DNA from: Pleurostoma richardsiae
Taxonomy: Eukaryota; Ascomycota; Sordariomycetes; Calosphaeriales; Pleurostomataceae
Direction of reading: 5' to 3'
Length of the DNA stretch: 64,000 bases
Assembly: GCA_030052745.1 (NCBI GenBank)
Contig: JANBVO010000006.1
Coordinates: 248,001-312,000 of the forward strand
Position 1 is the first letter of the stretch; each line of letters begins with the position of its first letter. Below the pieces are notes generated by a model. The model was not told where the DNA came from, did not search any database, and was given only the letters and a program-made list of their open reading frames with translations. Shown here in pieces: positions 23,532 to 36,099 of the stretch. The position numbers and the translations under genes are program-made.

Positions 23532-24284
23532 ATGAATATTCAAGGTAATTTCTCTGCCCATGGTCCTCCCAATCTTGGATCACGGGACTCACAGCCTCGC
23601 TCAGACTTCGATCTTGAAGACTTCACCGCCTTCGAGGGTGGAGCAACCACCACGGCGTTCTCTTCGCCAGCCATCGGTTCGGTCTACGACATGGCGGGCA
23701 GTGCCTCGACCTCAACTTCCAACATGGGCACCGTCTCCCCTCAGGATCTCCTGATCAACGAGCCGTTCATGTCGGCACCGAACTCCACTGCTCTCACAGC
23801 ACTGACTTCGCCTTCCATTTACAACGAGTCTCCGGATTTCAACGACAGCTTCGATGTCTCACCGAACTTCGACAACAGCGACTTCGATGCTAGCTCCAAC
23901 GATGTTTGGTTCCCCCTGTTCCCCCAGGACAGCCATGTACAGCAGCCTGCGTCTGTAGACCAGTCTCCTGTTGACAAAGCTCAGGAGCTTGATGCTACCG
24001 ATCGGACTGCGCAGCGCCGTAAGTCCGCCGGCTCGCCTCCATCTGGACGACACTCTTCCGTCTCTGGCGTGAACTCCCGTCGGCGTGACAAGCCGCTGCC
24101 TCCCATCATTGTGGAGGACCCCAACGACACTGTCGCCATGAAGCGGGCACGCAATACTCTTGCTGCTCGCAAGTCACGGGAGCGCAAGGCACAACGGTTT
24201 GAGGAATTGGAGGAGAAGATCGCGAAGTTAGAAGCAGAACGAGATCACTGGAAGAAGATGGCTCTCTCCCGTGGTGCTCAGTGA
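23532..24284 (+). CDS. cpc-1: CPC1/GCN4 cross-pathway control bZIP activator, 250 aa
   Basis: This is the transcription activator of amino-acid biosynthesis genes under starvation. The C-terminal bZIP occupies about residues 198-250. Its basic region NTLAARKSRERKAQR starts at N208 and keeps the N-x2-AA-x2-SR signature. The zipper is short, as in GCN4. The block PLPPIIVEDPNDTVAMKRAR just before it is nearly that of Neurospora CPC1. The N-terminal part is acidic with aromatic clusters (FNDSFDVSPNFDNSDFD, WFPLF), typical of activation domains. The ATG at 23532 has A at -3 and gives 250 residues, close to Neurospora (270) and Aspergillus (253). The same frame is open upstream from 22671 for 287 codons with no AUG. 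In-frame near-cognates include GTG at 22686, CTG at 22731, ATT at 22836 and CTG at 22983, so N-terminally extended isoforms are plausible. Two uORFs precede it. Confidence 0.93.
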   Translation: MNIQGNFSAHGPPNLGSRDSQPRSDFDLEDFTAFEGGATTTAFSSPAIGSVYDMAGSASTSTSNMGTVSPQDLLINEPFMSAPNSTALTALTSPSIYNESPDFNDSFDVSPNFDNSDFDASSNDVWFPLFPQDSHVQQPASVDQSPVDKAQELDATDRTAQRRKSAGSPPSGRHSSVSGVNSRRRDKPLPPIIVEDPNDTVAMKRARNTLAARKSRERKAQRFEELEEKIAKLEAERDHWKKMALSRGAQ

Positions 24285-26542
24285 ACCGATTGGTTTGCTT
24301 GCTGTTATGCATGCTTGGATGAATTGGAGGGAGGGTTTCTGTGCCCGAAACATTCCGAATTGGAATGTCCCTCTAGTATAAAAAGTTCTCTCGGGGACAA
24401 CAGTACCAGTCGGCGCGCTTCCTACTGTCGATTAAGACGCTGTTTGTCAGGGTTATAGTTTCTGTGTTTTCAACAAGTTATTGTCATTTGAGAGGTTTCC
24501 TTTCGGGAGGATTTCCTTCGGTCTCGTATGACCGCTCTCTGTACTGCTTTATACCTGAATTGATCAATATGGTACCCCCCGACTTCGTTTCTCCATGTGA
24601 CTTGTACCCTAATACATCATGCTTGAGTGTAATGCAATACTCGTCCTGATCACTTCGTGACATCGACTCGTAGTTGTAATAGTCCAGTACAAGTGCTCCG
24701 TACAAGGTGTATTCTCGCGGAAAATACAAGAGGCGGTCAGAATCGCCAGCATCCTGGCTCATTTCTAGACATGATTTCGGCCCCTTGGCTCAAAACCGCC
24801 ATATTGCATGAACCTCATCTCCAGGCCATGCATCCACATGTCCTGAGCCATATCCATACCCGGTTAGCAACCAGATGCAACCAGTCAAGCCTCTCTACCT
24901 GCCGCGCTGCAATTTCACCAGGATGCGACACCTATCTCCTATATCTTAGTCCTAAACGCCCCCGTTGTCATCTCTTCCCGCCTGCCGCCCGCCCTTTTCT
25001 CTGGCACCGCCTCGCTCAGAGCCGCTCTGTAAAGTGAATCCTGAAAGCAAGCAACCGGGTCTCTCAGTCCTGGTCTCCACCATATCTTCGTATGTAGACC
25101 TGGGATCCGGTGCATAGACTCTAAGTTGTTGATGATGGCCTCGCAGAGCTACAAGGGGGGTGTTCCGACCGAGCTGTCTCGGCAGTAGTGATTTCCCCTA
25201 AAACTTCTCCATGGATCAAGTCCTGCTCGGCGGCCGTGGAATGAAGAACAACGAGGTATTCGTCCCGATGTACGATATTCCAGTATACAGTTAGGTGTCG
25301 TCCAGTGGGTGGCTGTGTCTCGGGATGGTCTCGGAACCTCAATGATAGAACCCTCAGTACTTCGTAGACCACCGAAACCCCATTACGTACGTGTGCTGGA
25401 CAGCTCGTCCGAAAGAGTTGTAACCCTTTCGGCGGTGCTGCTTCTTCTTCGGCCAGCCGTCCCCTCGTTCTCTGGGCACCGGGTGATCTGTACGACATGG
25501 GATCCGCAGAAATCTTGGTAGAAAAGAGAGACCAGAACCGCGTTTACGGTCATGGCATCGCCGTGTAGCTTCTTGGTCGTCTCTGCGGACCGGACGGCAT
25601 CAAGCTCCTGCGACTCTCAAGTCCATGAGCAGCCACCATCCGAGTAAAGAATTGCAAGGTTGTGACCCTTCGGTCATTGTTCGAATAACGGGATAAAGGG
25701 ATACAGGGTATCACGGAGCAAGCGAGGGCATCGGGTTGTGTCATCAAACTCTATACGTGCATTCATGCTAATGGGCTCGATTCTCATCCGATCTTCCGCG
25801 CGATCTTCCGCGCAGGAAGCAGACTAGAGAAGAGGATGGACAAACCAAGAAGAGATAAGGGTCCCTACGCATGAAGCGTACACTGAATCCCTCCTTTCCC
25901 CCATGGCAGCATATGTATGGGATGGGCATAATAGACCATCCCAACCATCCTAGGCCGTGGTATGAAGTGACCCATCGGATAACAGGCCCGAAAAGGCGCA
26001 TGTTCTTCCCTTCCTTTCCTTTGCTTTCCCTTCCGTTGCGTTTTCGTGAATACGCATAATGACCAAAAACAACAAAAGTCAACCAAGCCATCCATGGCTT
26101 GCCCTTTTTATAACCCTGAGGAAAACAAAAACTCGAACAGCAGAAGGGGAAGAAAATCGTGGGCATTCCATTAGAGTACCGCTTTCTCTCCTTTCATTTT
26201 TTATGCCCCTCCTTTCCGCTCAGAGGGAAAAAAGCAATGCTCCCTGGCTGTGCCATGCAATCAATAGAAGAAAGCAGTTGTACACAGTCCGGAACCGCCA
26301 GGGCTTTCCCGGAGTTTCCCAACCCACGTCTATGCAGGGAAGTGCCGATAATAGCGGAAGTGGGCGGATAGATTCCATTATAATTCATACATATACATGT
26401 GTCGTGGTCATTCGCTGTGGTGAAACGATTTTGCTCGTGTTAGGCATGTCGAGATGCGGTCGCCAATCCTGCCTCTTGCAAGGCCGACCAAGCCCGGTTA
26501 GGTAGCGGTGTAATCATATAATCTGACTCGTCGGGCCATTTT
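24285..26542. other. Intergenic region between convergent genes
   Basis: Contains the 3' ends of cpc-1 and the long minus-strand gene. A TATAAAAAG at 24378-24386 and a CT-rich tract at 26,007-26,040 are visible. A minus-strand stretch at about 25,125-25,550 translates with a fairly protein-like composition in two frames separated by a GTACGT, but nothing recognisable comes out of it. No gene is claimed. Confidence 0.45.
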
Positions 26543-29500
26543 CTAATTCACGGTCATCATTTGCATTCGCTGGCCGATACCGGTGGATGCAGGAGAATCG
26601 ATGGATGTTCGAGGTATGACCGTGTTCGTACTCTGGCTCTTGGGCAGACGCTTCGGAGGGCTTGCAGCGGGGTCGGTAAAAACCCGAGTGAAGGCTGGAC
26701 TACCGTCAGCTCGTCGGTATCGCTCGTGTTTCGGCGTGACCGCGGGGCTCTGCGTGAGCAATTCAGCTCTTCGGACCGTCTCGGACAGTGTGTGGAAGAG
26801 TGTATTAGCCCGCCTAACCAGCTCCTGCAGACTGTTTGTGTCGAAAAAGAGCTTCGCCTTCGATGGCTTGACAGGAGATCGCCGAGTCCAACTGGATGTA
26901 GCACGATGCTGCTGCATTGCTTCCATGACGGATGCCACTACGGTGCCGTCCGGGGTGTGAAACTCTCTCGTTCGTTCTGGCGTCCTAGGAGTCTCTGGCC
27001 TCTTATTTTCATCAGCTAAAGGCCAATGGCCGCCGAAGATGTCATCATCTGGCGAGAAAACTGAGCGACGGCGGACGACCTGTCTCTCTTTGACCACAGC
27101 CGTCTTCGGGATGTTAGGCTCCGCCACGTCGAAGGGCTCCTCGATATGATCTAACGACGCTGCGTCGAACCCTTCATCAAGGAACCTCTCATCAACCATA
27201 GATGAATCAAATTCGAGGGATGATTGGTCGTCGTCTGCATCGTCTTCACTCTCTTCATCTGGAGATGCCAGGGCAATGATGTTCTCTGCTTCCTTCCACA
27301 ACGCCTCGGTAGGTCCATCCAGCAAGTCAAGTTCGCGCCCCTGACGGCAGAGCCTCTTGAGACTGCTAACCAGCAGTGACAGCTCTCGTATCTGTCCTGA
27401 ATGGGCCTTAACGGTCGGCTGTGTGGCTTGTATCGACGGTGGAACAACCATGGAAAAGGTCTTTACCGGGCTCTTTCCAACATCGTGAGAACCCACCTCC
27501 TCGAATTCGAAATCGTCGTCCCAGTCCTCGCTGGCGGTCTTCGTCCCTAGACCCCAGGTCCCGAACTTGGGAGCACATTTTGCAGCCTCGGACGGATCCG
27601 GTACGACAGGGACGCTCTGACTCCGCACGTGGCCTGACACGGGACCTTTTCTGTTCGCCGGGCGCCCACCTCGTAGGTCCATCTCTTGCTTCCCATGGAC
27701 TGTTTTTGGACGAGGTGAATGTCCATCTGTATCCACTTTATCTTGTGAAGGAGGTTCGCACCAGTCGAAGATATTGCTTCGTGGTCGATCAACCGAGATA
27801 TCGACACTGGGACTCTCAGGGCTCCCATTCCCACTAATGTTTGCCAAGGCCGTGCGCAGTTGTGGACTGACACCTCTCCTAGAATTTACCGAACTGGATG
27901 GAGGAGATAGATGGTTGCTGAGCGCATTTTCGTCGTCTCTTGCCCAATCATCGTCTTCTGTATCGAGCGACAACCGGCCAAAATCCTTACTTGTCCTGGA
28001 GAGGTCTGCGAGGGCCTCGTCCAACTGATGCTGTCTTTCGTCATCAGCATTAATACCTCCTTGGAATGACGGGTCGCCTCGACTAGGTGTCGGGATGCCC
28101 TCATCCTCTTCCATGATCCTGGTATCTCCATCCCATGGCCGGCCGAGGATCTCCTGTATAGACAGCCTCTTCGTCTTGCCATTACCCGCCGTGCTGGGAG
28201 GTGACTCGTCAAACATGGACTCGATGGGCGTCTCCACAGCTCTGATTCTTGTAGACCCCGCAGTACGGAGAGAGTCGAACATGGTATCGCTCTTGAAGTC
28301 TGTGTCATCGTCGTCACCGGATGTGAGGTCGCGCCCCTCGAGGTCAGAGCCTGCCAATGTGGAAGCTCCCTCGTTGGACACTGCACGGCTGTGAGGCATG
28401 GCCGCGACGGCACTGGATGTCCCAGCCGGGGTTAGGTGAGGTTGATTAGACCGTGAATATCCTGAAAAAGTAGGAGAAGGAATTCCAACCCGGTTGAGGT
28501 CGACGTTGAAGCTCGAAAGCCGGGAAAGTGGAGGCAGTGGAGAAGAAGAGTTTCGCTTCCGAGCACGAAGTGGAAACCCAGGTTGTACGTCAGAACCATT
28601 TACCTCTCTTCGCTCCGGTGGGGTGAAAATTTCTTCCATGGCAGCCTTCACGTCACTCGGAGCGCCAGTTTGTGGACTGTTCACTGGAGCAGAGACGTAT
28701 CGCTTTCCTCCTCCACCTTTGCTGTCAGAGCCTCGCTTGGAACGCCGAATACTGCCTGACTTAGAGATCCAGTTCGTCGGTGAGCTGAAGTGCATGGAGA
28801 TCGAGCGCCGAGCTCGTTTCGACGGGGTATCCTCGGGTGATGCTGAGGCCTTGTCGGAAGATCGAGGGCTGTCTTTAGAGTCGACCTCCATCCTATACTC
28901 GTTGGATGGTACGTCTTGTGCGGTTTCCGATATTGGTTCGTGCGACATTTCAGGCACTCCTGACTCGCCCGAAATCATGGAGGGCCGGATTAGGTAGGCT
29001 CTCGGAAGACTGCCCTGCCGTACATGGAGCCTCTTGTTAGGCAGCTGGCTGTTACCCGGGCTGCCCTCCGCTGAGCCAGTGTGCCTTCCGCGACTCGTAG
29101 TTCTCAGTCTTCGTGTGTGAAAGAAAGAAGCCCACCTAAACTTTTCTTGAACCATGGGCACTGTATCTCTTGCCGCAGTTGTCGAGGCCCTAGGACGAGT
29201 CTGCTGGTCCAGGGAGTACTTCGGAGCAGCAGAGGTGGGGAGTGTCCCAGGATACTGGAACTGTTGTAGTGTCGCTGACCTTTGATGACTCGTTGCCGGT
29301 CTGCGGAGAGTTGGCATCTGGGACCTCGATCCCCGACGCACTATGCTCCCAGTGCTGTCCTGTCCAGAGGTAGCGCGTTTGACCAGTTTGTTTGGTGGTA
29401 GTTGTGGAGCAATGGAGCCAACGGGTGAAAGCATGGGCGCATTGGAGCCGTGAGAGAAAAGAGATGGCGAATCCGGGCCAACTACACTCGATCGGGGGCT

Positions 29501-30136
29501 CCCATGTTGTGACAGAGGCCGGAGGGACAGCCGTCTCATCCATGAGCCGTTTGAAGAAAACGAATCTCGCGTATCCTCAGCAATTGGAGGAGCTGACCAT
29601 TCGCCTTGCCTTATGAATGATTGCCGTCGACTTGATGCCTTGGGAGGTGTAGTTTGAGTACCCGAAGTTCGTGGCTGACGCGTGAAATTTGGAGGATTCG
29701 AGGATAAGGGATGCAGAGGAGGAGGTTGCCGAGAGCCGTGGGAGAAGTAATCATCGGTAAGCTGTGCATTGCTTGCAGAGCTCGTCCCCGGACGCGACAA
29801 TGTCTGAGGTATCGGGGCGTTTTCGTAATCTATGGTCAATTTCCTCTTAGACATCGGTCGCGGGAGGGGAGGTCTCGAGTCGTCGGGCTGGCCAAATGCG
29901 AGGCCCGTGGCAGCGGCAGCGACGACGGTGCCGGTGCCCACGAGCTGTTACGATATTGTTAGCAGTCTACGACGATGCAAGAGTACTTGAAGTCGATATA
30001 CAGAAAACAGAGAGCTAGACGGATACAAGGGGAGTGTTTGTTTGTTTGCGTCCGCAATTGGGTAATTCCTGCAGCTTGCCTGCTGTGTACGCCGGGCTGG
30101 AGAGCATTGTGGACTTACACTCGGGACCGCCTGCAT
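26543..30136 (-). CDS. Large disordered Ser/Pro-rich protein of unknown function, 1139 aa, two exons
   Basis: I do not recognise the family. Exon 1 is only six codons (30136-30119, MQAVPS) and is joined through a 174-nt GT-AG intron to exon 2 (29944-26543), giving the N-terminus LVGTGTVVAAAATGLAFGQ. Most of the chain is low-complexity Ser, Pro, Arg and Thr with many SP/TP and RRxS sites, so it is probably a phosphoprotein. Three parts look ordered or conserved: an N-terminal SKRKLTIDYENAP; a central KRLSIQEILGRPWDGD; and a C-terminal block near residues 805-920, with FGTWGLG, the acidic-aromatic DWDDDFEFEE (813-822), and a helix rich in Leu and Arg (LKRLCRQGRELDLLDG). The coding assignment rests on the 3.4-kb open frame and its composition. 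The ATG at 30136 is the only one giving a clean splice into the frame. Confidence 0.78.
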
Positions 30137-30620
30137 TATGGCTGCTTCTGTTATTCGGACGGTTCGCAGCCGTGGACGGAAAGATGGGAAGAGGGAGAAC
30201 GGAGGCCCGTGGAGGTCGTGATTCGCATCGTCAAGACATTAAGTGCTGGGGAGGTGATGTTCCGTATCGTTCGTCTTCGAGGCGTGGAAAAGGAGCTGAG
30301 GAATGCGAATAATGCCCGTCTTAATTTTCCAGGCTTCTGCAGATTGGCTGTGTGAGTGAGAACTCGCGTGCTTGGAGAGGGGACTAGACGACTCGAGACC
30401 GGGAGAGCCAAAGAACCACCGCAAATACGTCCCCTCAAAAACAGGGGCAGATAATGGAGTACTTCTGACAGAAGTAGCAGAGGAGACTTTGTGCTGGATT
30501 TCTCACCTGGCTTCTGCAATTCTCCTCCGACCTTTACCGTGATCCGACCGGCTCGAGAGGCATACGGGTTGGGGGATGGATATGCTTCGAGGTGCTTCCG
30601 CTCAGGTGCTCGTGCCCAGG

Positions 30621-30800
30621 GAGAGAGGAGGAAAGAGCCCGGGGAAAGGACGGATCAACAAGGACGACACAAGAAAAAGACAACAAACGCAAGACAAGAC
30701 GGGACGAAGCAGACACGAAGGCAAGGCAAGGAAGAAGCCTCCAGTGGAGGGACAGTGAGAGAAGAGGAGGGAAGAGAGACCACTAGAGAGACTGAGGAGC
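30621..30800 (-). promoter_or_regulatory. CT-rich tract (minus strand), probable promoter/leader of the 1139-aa gene
   Basis: The plus strand is dominated by A and G for about 180 bp, so the minus-strand transcript side is pyrimidine-rich. This lies 490-660 bp upstream of the ATG at 30136 and fits a fungal start-site region with a leader of about half a kilobase. Confidence 0.35.
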
Positions 30801-30842
30801 GTCGAAATTTCGATGTCTAGGTTCTTGCTCGGTCTCTCTTCT

Positions 30843-30894
30843 TTTGCTTGCTTTGCTTGGTTGCTGGCTGGCTGCTTGATTGCTTGCTTGCTTA
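30843..30894. repeat. Imperfect TTGC tetranucleotide repeat
   Basis: About twelve copies of TTGC/CTGG-like units in a row (TTGCTTGCTTTGCTTGG and onward). A simple-sequence repeat likely to vary in length. Confidence 0.7.
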
Positions 30895-30979
30895 GGTGGA
30901 TGCGGGCATGAGGTAGGTACTCTGGTACTGTACCTTGCGGATCCTTACTCGGTGGAACACGGGCGCGCGGGCATGGTCT

Positions 30980-31044
30980 GAGGTACCTCGGTGGAGGTAC
31001 CCGCCGTCGTCGACGACGCTAGCTTACATGTGCCTTAGCTAAGG
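30980..31044. repeat. Three perfect palindromes in 65 bp
   Basis: GAGGTACCTC (30980-30989), CGTCGTCGACGACG (31005-31018) and CCTTAGCTAAGG (31033-31044) are each perfect inverted repeats without spacer. A further CCTTAGC half-site follows at 31050. They lie about 850-900 bp upstream of the ATG at 30136. Perfect palindromes of this kind suit binding by homodimeric regulators. Confidence 0.6.
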
Positions 31045-32029
31045 TTTGGCCTTAGCAGGGCAGCGTGCATTCAATGGGCCCCGGGGGGCTTTGTTGTTCG
31101 CTGCTCCTTCTCTTGTTGTTGATTGTTGTATCCGCGACAAGACACTCCGCCTCGACACCTGCAGCGGCCATCCGGTGCCCGCGTCCAGCCGGTGCTGTCA
31201 CCTGCTTCGCAGCTCTAAACAGGCGCAGGAGTATCACCGCGTATCTTGAGCGTCTACGTTAGGTAGTTATATCTTGTATCTAACGTGTCTCCTACAGCCA
31301 GGCAAGGCTGGAAAGGCCTCACAGAACTCATAATGCTGGAGGTCTTGCTACCAGTCAGTCTCCGGTTCTCATATTACTGACTCCATAAAAGATGGCAGCA
31401 ACCAAGCCAGGGGGTAAATAATAACACGGAATAGATCCGTGTCATTAACCTGCAATTGCCAAATACGGACATCAGTGTATTAGGTTGCTCATCTGCGGTA
31501 CTTTCACCGCGGCCGGCTTAACAGGACGCGCCGCTTGTTCGCACGTGTGGTTGTTATTGTTATTATTTACAGGGGATCTCTTACTCTCCCTTGGAAATCC
31601 AAACAAATGTAACCAGCGCCTGTCCCAACAGGGCAGCATCTCGCCATCTCCGCTCCCCTCGCCTTTGGCGGATCGATCTGACTTAGCGCGACTGGGCTGA
31701 GACCTATCATTTGCCAGATCCAGGCTCCAAACCGACGACACGACCTGCAATTTAGGGCAACCCCTGGTCCTGGGGCCCGCTCGCCGGTATTTCTAGGCTT
31801 AGGAGAGCCCGAGGGAACATCATCTGGCAGGGAAGAAATGTCTGAGGACGTCTGAGAGCGAGCCTCTGAAGCTCTCCGCTCGAGAGTATATCCCTACGTC
31901 CGGATAACTCGAGGCTTTTATGTATGGTTTGTCGAAGATGCACAAACAGCGGGTTGTCCAGATGCGGCATCTCGGCAACCGCAGAAGCAGGGTCACCCTT
32001 TTTACCTGCTGTTGAGTTGGCGCCCAAGC

Positions 32030-32056
32030 GGCTGACTGACTGGCTGGCTGACTGAC
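32030..32056. repeat. CTGA/CTGG tetranucleotide repeat
   Basis: GGCTGACTGACTGGCTGGCTGACTGAC: about six and a half units of a simple tetranucleotide repeat. Confidence 0.7.
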
Positions 32057-35000
32057 GAGTTGCTTCGCACCATTGGCGTCTAAGACCGCATCTATTCCTC
32101 CACTACTGCGGGCTTGCCTTGATTTCCGCCTTCCAGCCCGTTCATTACTGTGTCATAACACAGGTTTTGCCTCCTGTGCCACCTGATTTCTTGACGGGGC
32201 CTATGAAGGCGGCAGACGAGCTCAACAGCAAGCCTATTATCGCTATTATCCGCCCGGCCTTGCATGCTGAGAGTAATGCTCCGACAGGCCGGCGCTCACG
32301 CCGAAAGCATGCAATTCCACGATTTTCCAGTAACAACCAATTTCACTGTCTCGACATATCTACCATGTCAGCATATGTCGAACTACGCCGACAGAGTCTC
32401 ACAGACCCCCAACTAGCCCTGCCATGATCTTGTATTCAGGAGACACCATGCCGGATCTTCGTGTCCTGGTGTCAAAGGACCCAAACAGAAAGCAGTAATG
32501 GTCCCCAATCTCTAGCCTTGCCGCATGGCCAGCGGCTCTTGTGTCCGCTCTCCCTGACGTCTGGTGCTCTCGAATCGATGTCGCTGTCTGCCCCAGGCAT
32601 GGTGTCGCTGTCAATGCAGAGAGACCCCCTTGTCCTCCCTGCTCACGGGTTATCCAGTCCAAAGAGGCAATTAACAAAGTTGCCGTTCCACGGCGGAAGC
32701 CAAAGTGGTGCGACACGCAACGCTGCTCAGCCAATCTTCAACGTGAGAAGCCGTGCTCTCCAGGCAGCGTTCAGGTAGAAGGAAGCACGCTGCCGTCCAT
32801 GAGCGCTTTTGCCAGCGCATTTTGCCGCCACTATTGTTTCTAATCTGTCCTGTCGTCAGGGTCCATCCATGGAATCAGCCCCGGCGTCGCCGTCCAATGG
32901 AACCCGGAGATACGTCGACAGCTGCTGCGTTCCCGGCACCGCCCACCCCACTAGCACCAACTGACGCCATGTTGATCAGCTTTGGTGCCGAATTATCAAG
33001 CAAGAGAAGTCGAGGTTGTCTGAGAGGACTCGCTGTGGCGCACCTGTTGGTCTGTTCATATCACGATGCATTTTGTACTCCTAGAAGAGGGTCCCCTCTG
33101 TCGTAGATGGACTGTCCCTCATACTCGGCACATGATCGCATAATTGCTTGTCTGTTATGTCTTGTCTGATTGTATTCTCGGCTAGCAGACGGCATCTGTC
33201 TTAGGTCTAGGGGTTCCTAGGCGCCATCCCCAACATTTTCGGGACCAGCTGTATCTTGCCATATTGCATAGAAAGTGGCTGATGTGCTTGTGACTTCCGT
33301 AGCCGTCTAGGCTAACGCAAACACTTGCACAGGATCCTCCCATACCTCCGCAGGGCCGCGTATGTCCCCAGCGATGCAGGAGAGTGGAAATTGTAGATCC
33401 TCCGGTCAACGAACGGCCTTCTAATGGAGTGATTTAGCCTCACTGAACTACTGGGCCAAGTCTGAGGTAGACTAAACCAAGCCATTAATTGTAGCCGCAG
33501 GAACGATGGGGATCAACCTCCCCATGTCCAGGACTCAAAAGGTTAGTCATTTTGACCTATCAGGTTTACCTCGCTCACGATCTATACGCAATCGGACGCC
33601 GTGAAAAAATAGCTTAAGAGCCCGGCGACGATCGACTTTCCAAGGCGGCTGAACGTGGAGATCGCTCGACAGCTTTTCTCCGTCTAAAATCACCGATCCA
33701 GTTCCTGGAATGAGCCCATCCGGGACAGAGGCCCTTTGGCCCGACCCATCCAACAAGGCGGAGACGACTCGGCAGCCGCCACCGCTCAATGTCTGTTCAT
33801 GTGGACGAGATCTTGCAGATATACGGAGTCTAGAGTGCTCACATTGCTTCGATGCATATGACGCACTGATTTTCTCAGTCAGAAATCTGCACACGTATCG
33901 TCGTACGCACGCTGCAAGTCATCGAGGAGTGGATGCTGTGTGTGGGCTACGGCGGCCTGAATGGATTCTCGAAGTCGACTCGTATTGTGGGCAGATCTGC
34001 ACGATGTTACGCCGAACTGCGCTCCTAGCCCCGGGCGAAGTGCTAACTATAAACTGACTCCGAGGCGCCGGTGCGGCGGTACCGGCTTCCCCTCCATCCC
34101 CTCACAAGCCTATCCACCTAGTGTAGCATGGACGAGCTGGACTTGGCTGGAAGCTCGGCATTGAAGCTATCCGATCACTTACCCCTCACGCCTGGAAGCG
34201 ATCATCTCCCGCGAGTTTCGAGAAGACTCAGGATGTATGGCTGATCCGTGGCAACATTGCTGCAAGCAAGTCAAGAGTGCTGATGGGCTTGTGCTGCGGG
34301 GATATTACTGTAGTCTACAAGGAGAAAACCAGATGACCAGACGAGGGCCAGAAGGATTCTTTCGCTTGTCTTACAAATGGCACATCGGGAGCTCCTAGAC
34401 AGCCTGCTAAAGAATGGTGTCTCTAATGCTGGAAGGACGCCCTGGACTAGGATCATGGCCTACGCCCCAGACCGAGTCGGATTACTTGAAAGGAGACGTT
34501 TTCCGGGTTCTTGTGAGACACACTACACCACACCTGGTAGGTAGGAAACGTAAAATATCTATAAGAGGCCTGGTTTCCAATGATCTCTGAACGGAAACCT
34601 CACCGGAAGGCGACCAGATAAGGGTGCATATTGTCCCCCATGGGCTGATCTCCTGATCCTTCCCAAAGCATGCCCCTGTCCTCGAGCTGCATTGGAAGCA
34701 TTTACGCTGATGCGAACTGGGGGCTGAGGCACACAGAGTCTTCCCGGGGCGAAGTCCAAGACCAGAGCTGCAGGAAAGGCCCCTCTCGCCCACCGGTGCG
34801 GAGAAGAGGAGCAGGCCGGTCCAAGGCTCTATCTATCAGTGTCTCAGCAGCTGGACCTGGATGACATGAGCTGTTTCCCTTTTTGTCAATGATTCTGATG
34901 GAGCGAGAACACTTGCTCGGATCGTCATCCGTCCTAGACTTTAATTTAGCTGGTAGTTACCTGAGTCTAAGGTCCCTTCTCCGTCCGACGACCTAATGCG

Positions 35001-36092
35001 GCATTGACATCGTGGAGCGCCGCGTCAGCGGGGAGCGACGGAGCTATCGCTGGTGGCTGGGAGGTGTGTCTCCTAAGACATTAGAAACGCCTGCCGCATT
35101 AGCATGTTGGAGGAGACACGATGAACCCGCTGGATCCTCATTGCATGAGAAGAAACCGGCAGGAAGGCACGCACGCGAGTTGTCTGCGGCCAACGAGAGG
35201 GCCAGTGCGGCAGGTTTTTTTTCCCCGACCAAGAATGATCGCCGGTGCATTGCAAGACGTTTCAGTCATCATGTCGTTTGAGGCTATTAATATTGCCATC
35301 AGTTCTGTAGGCATTGTCTGAGCAGCACCAGCAGGTCCGGACTGCTCGGCATCAACGTGTACTGAGCTTTTTGTTGCTTAGGAGGGGTTGTAGTCGAGAG
35401 TGGCAGGCGATTGGTTGAGCTGACGGCATCTGATCCCTGATGATACGCAAGGGAGCTGGAGTGACACGCGACAATTGGCCAGGATCATGACGCGACATCC
35501 CTGTCGTAGGCGCGTCTCCCGCGGTGCCAGGAGAGATCGCGTCGATTACGTGATTTCGAATTAGATTGAATCGGGCACGCCCCGACTTTCCTCAAGCGTC
35601 AGTAGGCGTTCCCTAGAGCTGAACTGAAGGCGGACAGTCTTGGCAATCTTTCTGAAGCATTTCCGATGCATTCCCTGAGCACGTCTCGTTTCCAACGGCT
35701 GGCCGCCCACAATTACAGGTACATAGGTCAGGCAGGTACGTAAGGTCCTCCGTAGAGATACAACTTTAAGCTCCATAGCTTGGTAATGTAAGCACGAGAC
35801 TGGGGCAGCGAAGACAGGACCTAGCAAGAGTAACGACTCATCCCTACGCTGTTGACTGCCTGATTGGGGACCTAGGCATCTCGCCTGATCAAGGTGAGAA
35901 GAATCAGAGATATGAGTCTGTGCTCGAACTGCCTCTTTTCAGCCATTTTCCGCAACCTCCACTGGTACCTGCCCTTTCTGTCTGTTATAAGGGGTAGAGA
36001 CGAAAGGTGACATGATTTACCCAAGCCTCGCGACGGTATCAAGATTTGCATTGCAAATTGACGGGAAGATGACGGGATACCTCGCAGCTGAG

Positions 36093-36099
36093 CCAATCA
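36093..36099 (+). promoter_or_regulatory. CCAATCA box, gcn20 promoter
   Basis: An exact CCAATCA 366 bp upstream of the gcn20 ATG. Confidence 0.3.

Noticed and set aside
22686-24284. A single 532-residue CPC1 protein starting at 22686
   Set aside because: That frame begins with GTG, not ATG. The main AUG at 23532 gives the family length. The upstream part is treated as leader with possible near-cognate starts.
25121-25750. Possible small two-exon minus-strand gene with a GTACGT donor
   Set aside because: The translation is mildly protein-like, but no acceptor or family could be fixed, and it lies between two convergent 3' ends.
33547-34057. Overlapping minus- and plus-strand frames, one with a CxC...CxxC pattern
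   Set aside because: Both strands are open over the same bases, spacing fits no zinc-finger class, and there is no conserved context.
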